From: Siculibacillus sp.
Lineage (GTDB): Bacteria > Pseudomonadota > Alphaproteobacteria > Rhizobiales > Ancalomicrobiaceae
Direction of reading: 5' to 3'
Length of the DNA: 57,464 nucleotides
NCBI GenBank assembly: GCA_030247555.1
Contig: JAOTSD010000019.1
Coordinates: 1-57,464 of the forward strand
The notes under the pieces are model-generated. The model ran no database searches. It worked only from the letters and a program-made list of their open reading frames with translations, and had not been told where the DNA came from. Made by a program: the position numbers and the translations under genes. Shown here one piece after another: positions 56,003 through 57,464 of the stretch. The number at the start of each line of letters is the position of its first letter. Position 1 is the stretch's first letter.

Positions 56003-57464
56003 ATGACCGGCTATTCTGCGCCGCTTTCCGACATCACCTTCGTGCTTCAGGACGTCGTCGGCCTGCCCGCCGTCGCCGCGCTCCCTGGCTTCGAGGAGGC
56101 GACGCCCGATCTCGCCGCCTCGATTCTCGAAGAAGCGGCCAAGATAGCCGGCGACGTCCTGGCGCCGCTCAACCGCGCCGGCGACACCATCGGGGCCAAG
56201 TGGGACGCCGGCCGGGTGACGCTACCGGCGGGCTGGAAGGAGGCTTGGGACGCACTCGTCGAAGGCGGGTGGAACGGCCTGCCCTACCCGGCCGAGTACG
56301 GCGGCATGGGCCTGCCCAACCTCCTCAACATGGGCGTGCTGGAGATGTGGCAGTCGGCCAACATGGCCTTCTCGCTCTGCCCGCTGTTGACGCAGGGCGC
56401 CGTCAACGCCATCTCGATCTACGGATCCGAGGCGCAGAAGGCGACTTATCTGCCCAAGATGGTGCCGGGCGTCTGGGCCGGAACGATGAACCTGACCGAA
56501 CCGCAGGCCGGTTCCGACCTCGCCGCGGTGCGCTCTCGAGCCGTCCCCGACGGCGAGAAATTCCGCATCTCCGGGCAGAAGATCTTCATCACCTACGGCG
56601 AACACGAGATGAGCGAGAACATCGTCCACCTCGTACTGGCCCGCCTGCCCGACGCCCCTCCCGGGGTGAAGGGCATCTCGCTCTTCATCGTGCCGAAGTT
56701 CCTCGTCGAGGCCGACGGAACGCTCGGCGCGCGCAACGACGTGGTCTGCGCCTCGATCGAGCACAAACTCGGGATCCACGGCTCGCCCACCGCGGTGCTC
56801 GTCTTCGGCGAGACCGGCGGCGCGCTCGGCGAGATCGTCGGCGAGCCCGGGCGCGGACTGGAATACATGTTCGCCATGATGAACCACGCCCGGCTCAACG
56901 TCGGCCTGCAGGGCCTGTCGATCGCCGAACGCGCCCACCAACAGGCGCGCGCCTATGCCGGCGAACGCGTTCAGGGCAAACCCGTCGGCTGGAGCGAGCC
57001 GGGGACGCCGCCGATCGTCCGCCATCCGGACGTCAAGCGCCTGCTGGTTTCCATGCGCGCCCGGATCGAGGCGATGCGCGGGCTCATCTACGAGACGGCG
57101 GCGGCCGGCGACATCTCGCACGCCCATCCCGATCCGGCGGTGCGCGCCGCCGCCCGCCGCAAGGTCGACGTGCTGACGCCGATCGCCAAGGGCTGGTCGA
57201 CCGAGACCGGTTGCGACGTCACCTCCGACGGCGTGCAGATCCACGGCGGCATGGGCTTCATCGAGGCGACCGGCGCCGCTCAGCATTTCCGGGATGCGCG
57301 CATCACACCGATCTACGAGGGGACCACGGCGATCCAGTCGAACGCGCTGGTCGGCCGGTCGGTGCTGCGCGAGGCCGGTCTCGGGGTCCGCGAACTCTTC
57401 GCCGAGATCGACGCCACCGTGGCGAAGGCCGGTGACGTCGCCGAACTCGCCGGTATCGCCGGTG
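56003..57464 (+). CDS. Acyl-CoA dehydrogenase (C-terminal end beyond window)
   Basis: A flavin-dependent acyl-CoA dehydrogenase of the long type, like those used for 3-methylthiopropionyl-CoA (DmdC) or fatty acyl-CoA oxidation. 487 codons are visible and the frame runs off the window without a stop; typical members have about 590 residues. Visible motifs: an N-terminal domain (GGWNGLPYPAEYGGMGLPN), the FAD/acyl loop GTMNLTEPQAGSDLAAV, GQKIFITYGEHEM, NHARLNVGLQGL, and IHGGMGFIEATGAAQHFRDARITPIYEGTTAIQ with the catalytic Glu. ATG 56003 fits a CGGAG site; another in-frame ATG is six bases upstream. Confidence 0.9.
   Translation, partial: MTGYSAPLSDITFVLQDVVGLPAVAALPGFEEATPDLAASILEEAAKIAGDVLAPLNRAGDTIGAKWDAGRVTLPAGWKEAWDALVEGGWNGLPYPAEYGGMGLPNLLNMGVLEMWQSANMAFSLCPLLTQGAVNAISIYGSEAQKATYLPKMVPGVWAGTMNLTEPQAGSDLAAVRSRAVPDGEKFRISGQKIFITYGEHEMSENIVHLVLARLPDAPPGVKGISLFIVPKFLVEADGTLGARNDVVCASIEHKLGIHGSPTAVLVFGETGGALGEIVGEPGRGLEYMFAMMNHARLNVGLQGLSIAERAHQQARAYAGERVQGKPVGWSEPGTPPIVRHPDVKRLLVSMRARIEAMRGLIYETAAAGDISHAHPDPAVRAAARRKVDVLTPIAKGWSTETGCDVTSDGVQIHGGMGFIEATGAAQHFRDARITPIYEGTTAIQSNALVGRSVLREAGLGVRELFAEIDATVAKAGDVAELAGIAG

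Overview
The window is very GC-rich, densely coding chromosomal DNA with alphaproteobacterial gene content, most likely from a member of the Hyphomicrobiales (Rhizobiales). The evidence is the gene set and its order: a fused ispDF, dusB-ntrB-ntrC-ntrY-ntrX-dat-hfq-hflX, rlpA-dac-tmk-holB-metG-tatD, purMN opposite pgsA-perM-hdaA-ppk-ppx, and ppiD-trpE followed by trpGDC. I cannot name a genus from the sequence alone. I see no rRNA, tRNA, CRISPR array, insertion sequence or prophage.

Layout. 1-4973 (mostly minus): tryptophan genes trpC (cut by the window edge), trpD and trpG, then an alpha/beta hydrolase on the opposite strand that separates them from trpE. 4979-11539: ppiD, a small membrane protein, tpiA, a DoxX-family protein, secG and pyrG. 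11697-15721: a DUF350 protein, a VOC-fold protein, kdsA, cinA C-terminal domain and ispDF. 15921-26378 (plus): the nitrogen-regulation block dusB-ntrB-ntrC-ntrY-ntrX, a D-amino-acid aminotransferase, hfq and hflX. In this sequence ntrC carries a one-base deletion. 26375-31549: a possible small ORF, a GDSL autotransporter esterase, mazG, a PCMT-like methyltransferase, arfB and a VOC protein. 31931-39479 (minus): an MBL hydrolase, tatD, metG, holB, tmk, a D,D-carboxypeptidase and rlpA. 39768-47014 (minus): a KamA-family radical SAM enzyme, ppx, ppk, hdaA, an AI-2E/PerM transporter and a pgsA-like gene. 47183-52385: purM-purN, DUF2478, ugd and a UDP-sugar epimerase. 52795-57464: ccoG, two tandem group II truncated haemoglobins, and an acyl-CoA dehydrogenase cut by the window edge.

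How the genes work together. Most are housekeeping: tryptophan, purine, CTP, isoprenoid, KDO and polyphosphate metabolism, translation, replication and the cell envelope. The accessory content is modest: the hydrolase inside the trp cluster, the autotransporter, DUF2478, the ugd-epimerase pair (UDP-glucuronate/galacturonate supply) and the ccoG-globin block, which suggests adaptation to low oxygen or nitric oxide. The observations most worth checking are the ntrC frameshift, the unequal globin pair with its operator-like promoter, the split trp operon with a plausible second promoter, and palindromic sites upstream of dusB-ntrBC and in the purN/DUF2478 intergenic region. I did not find a convincing, wholly new multi-gene system.
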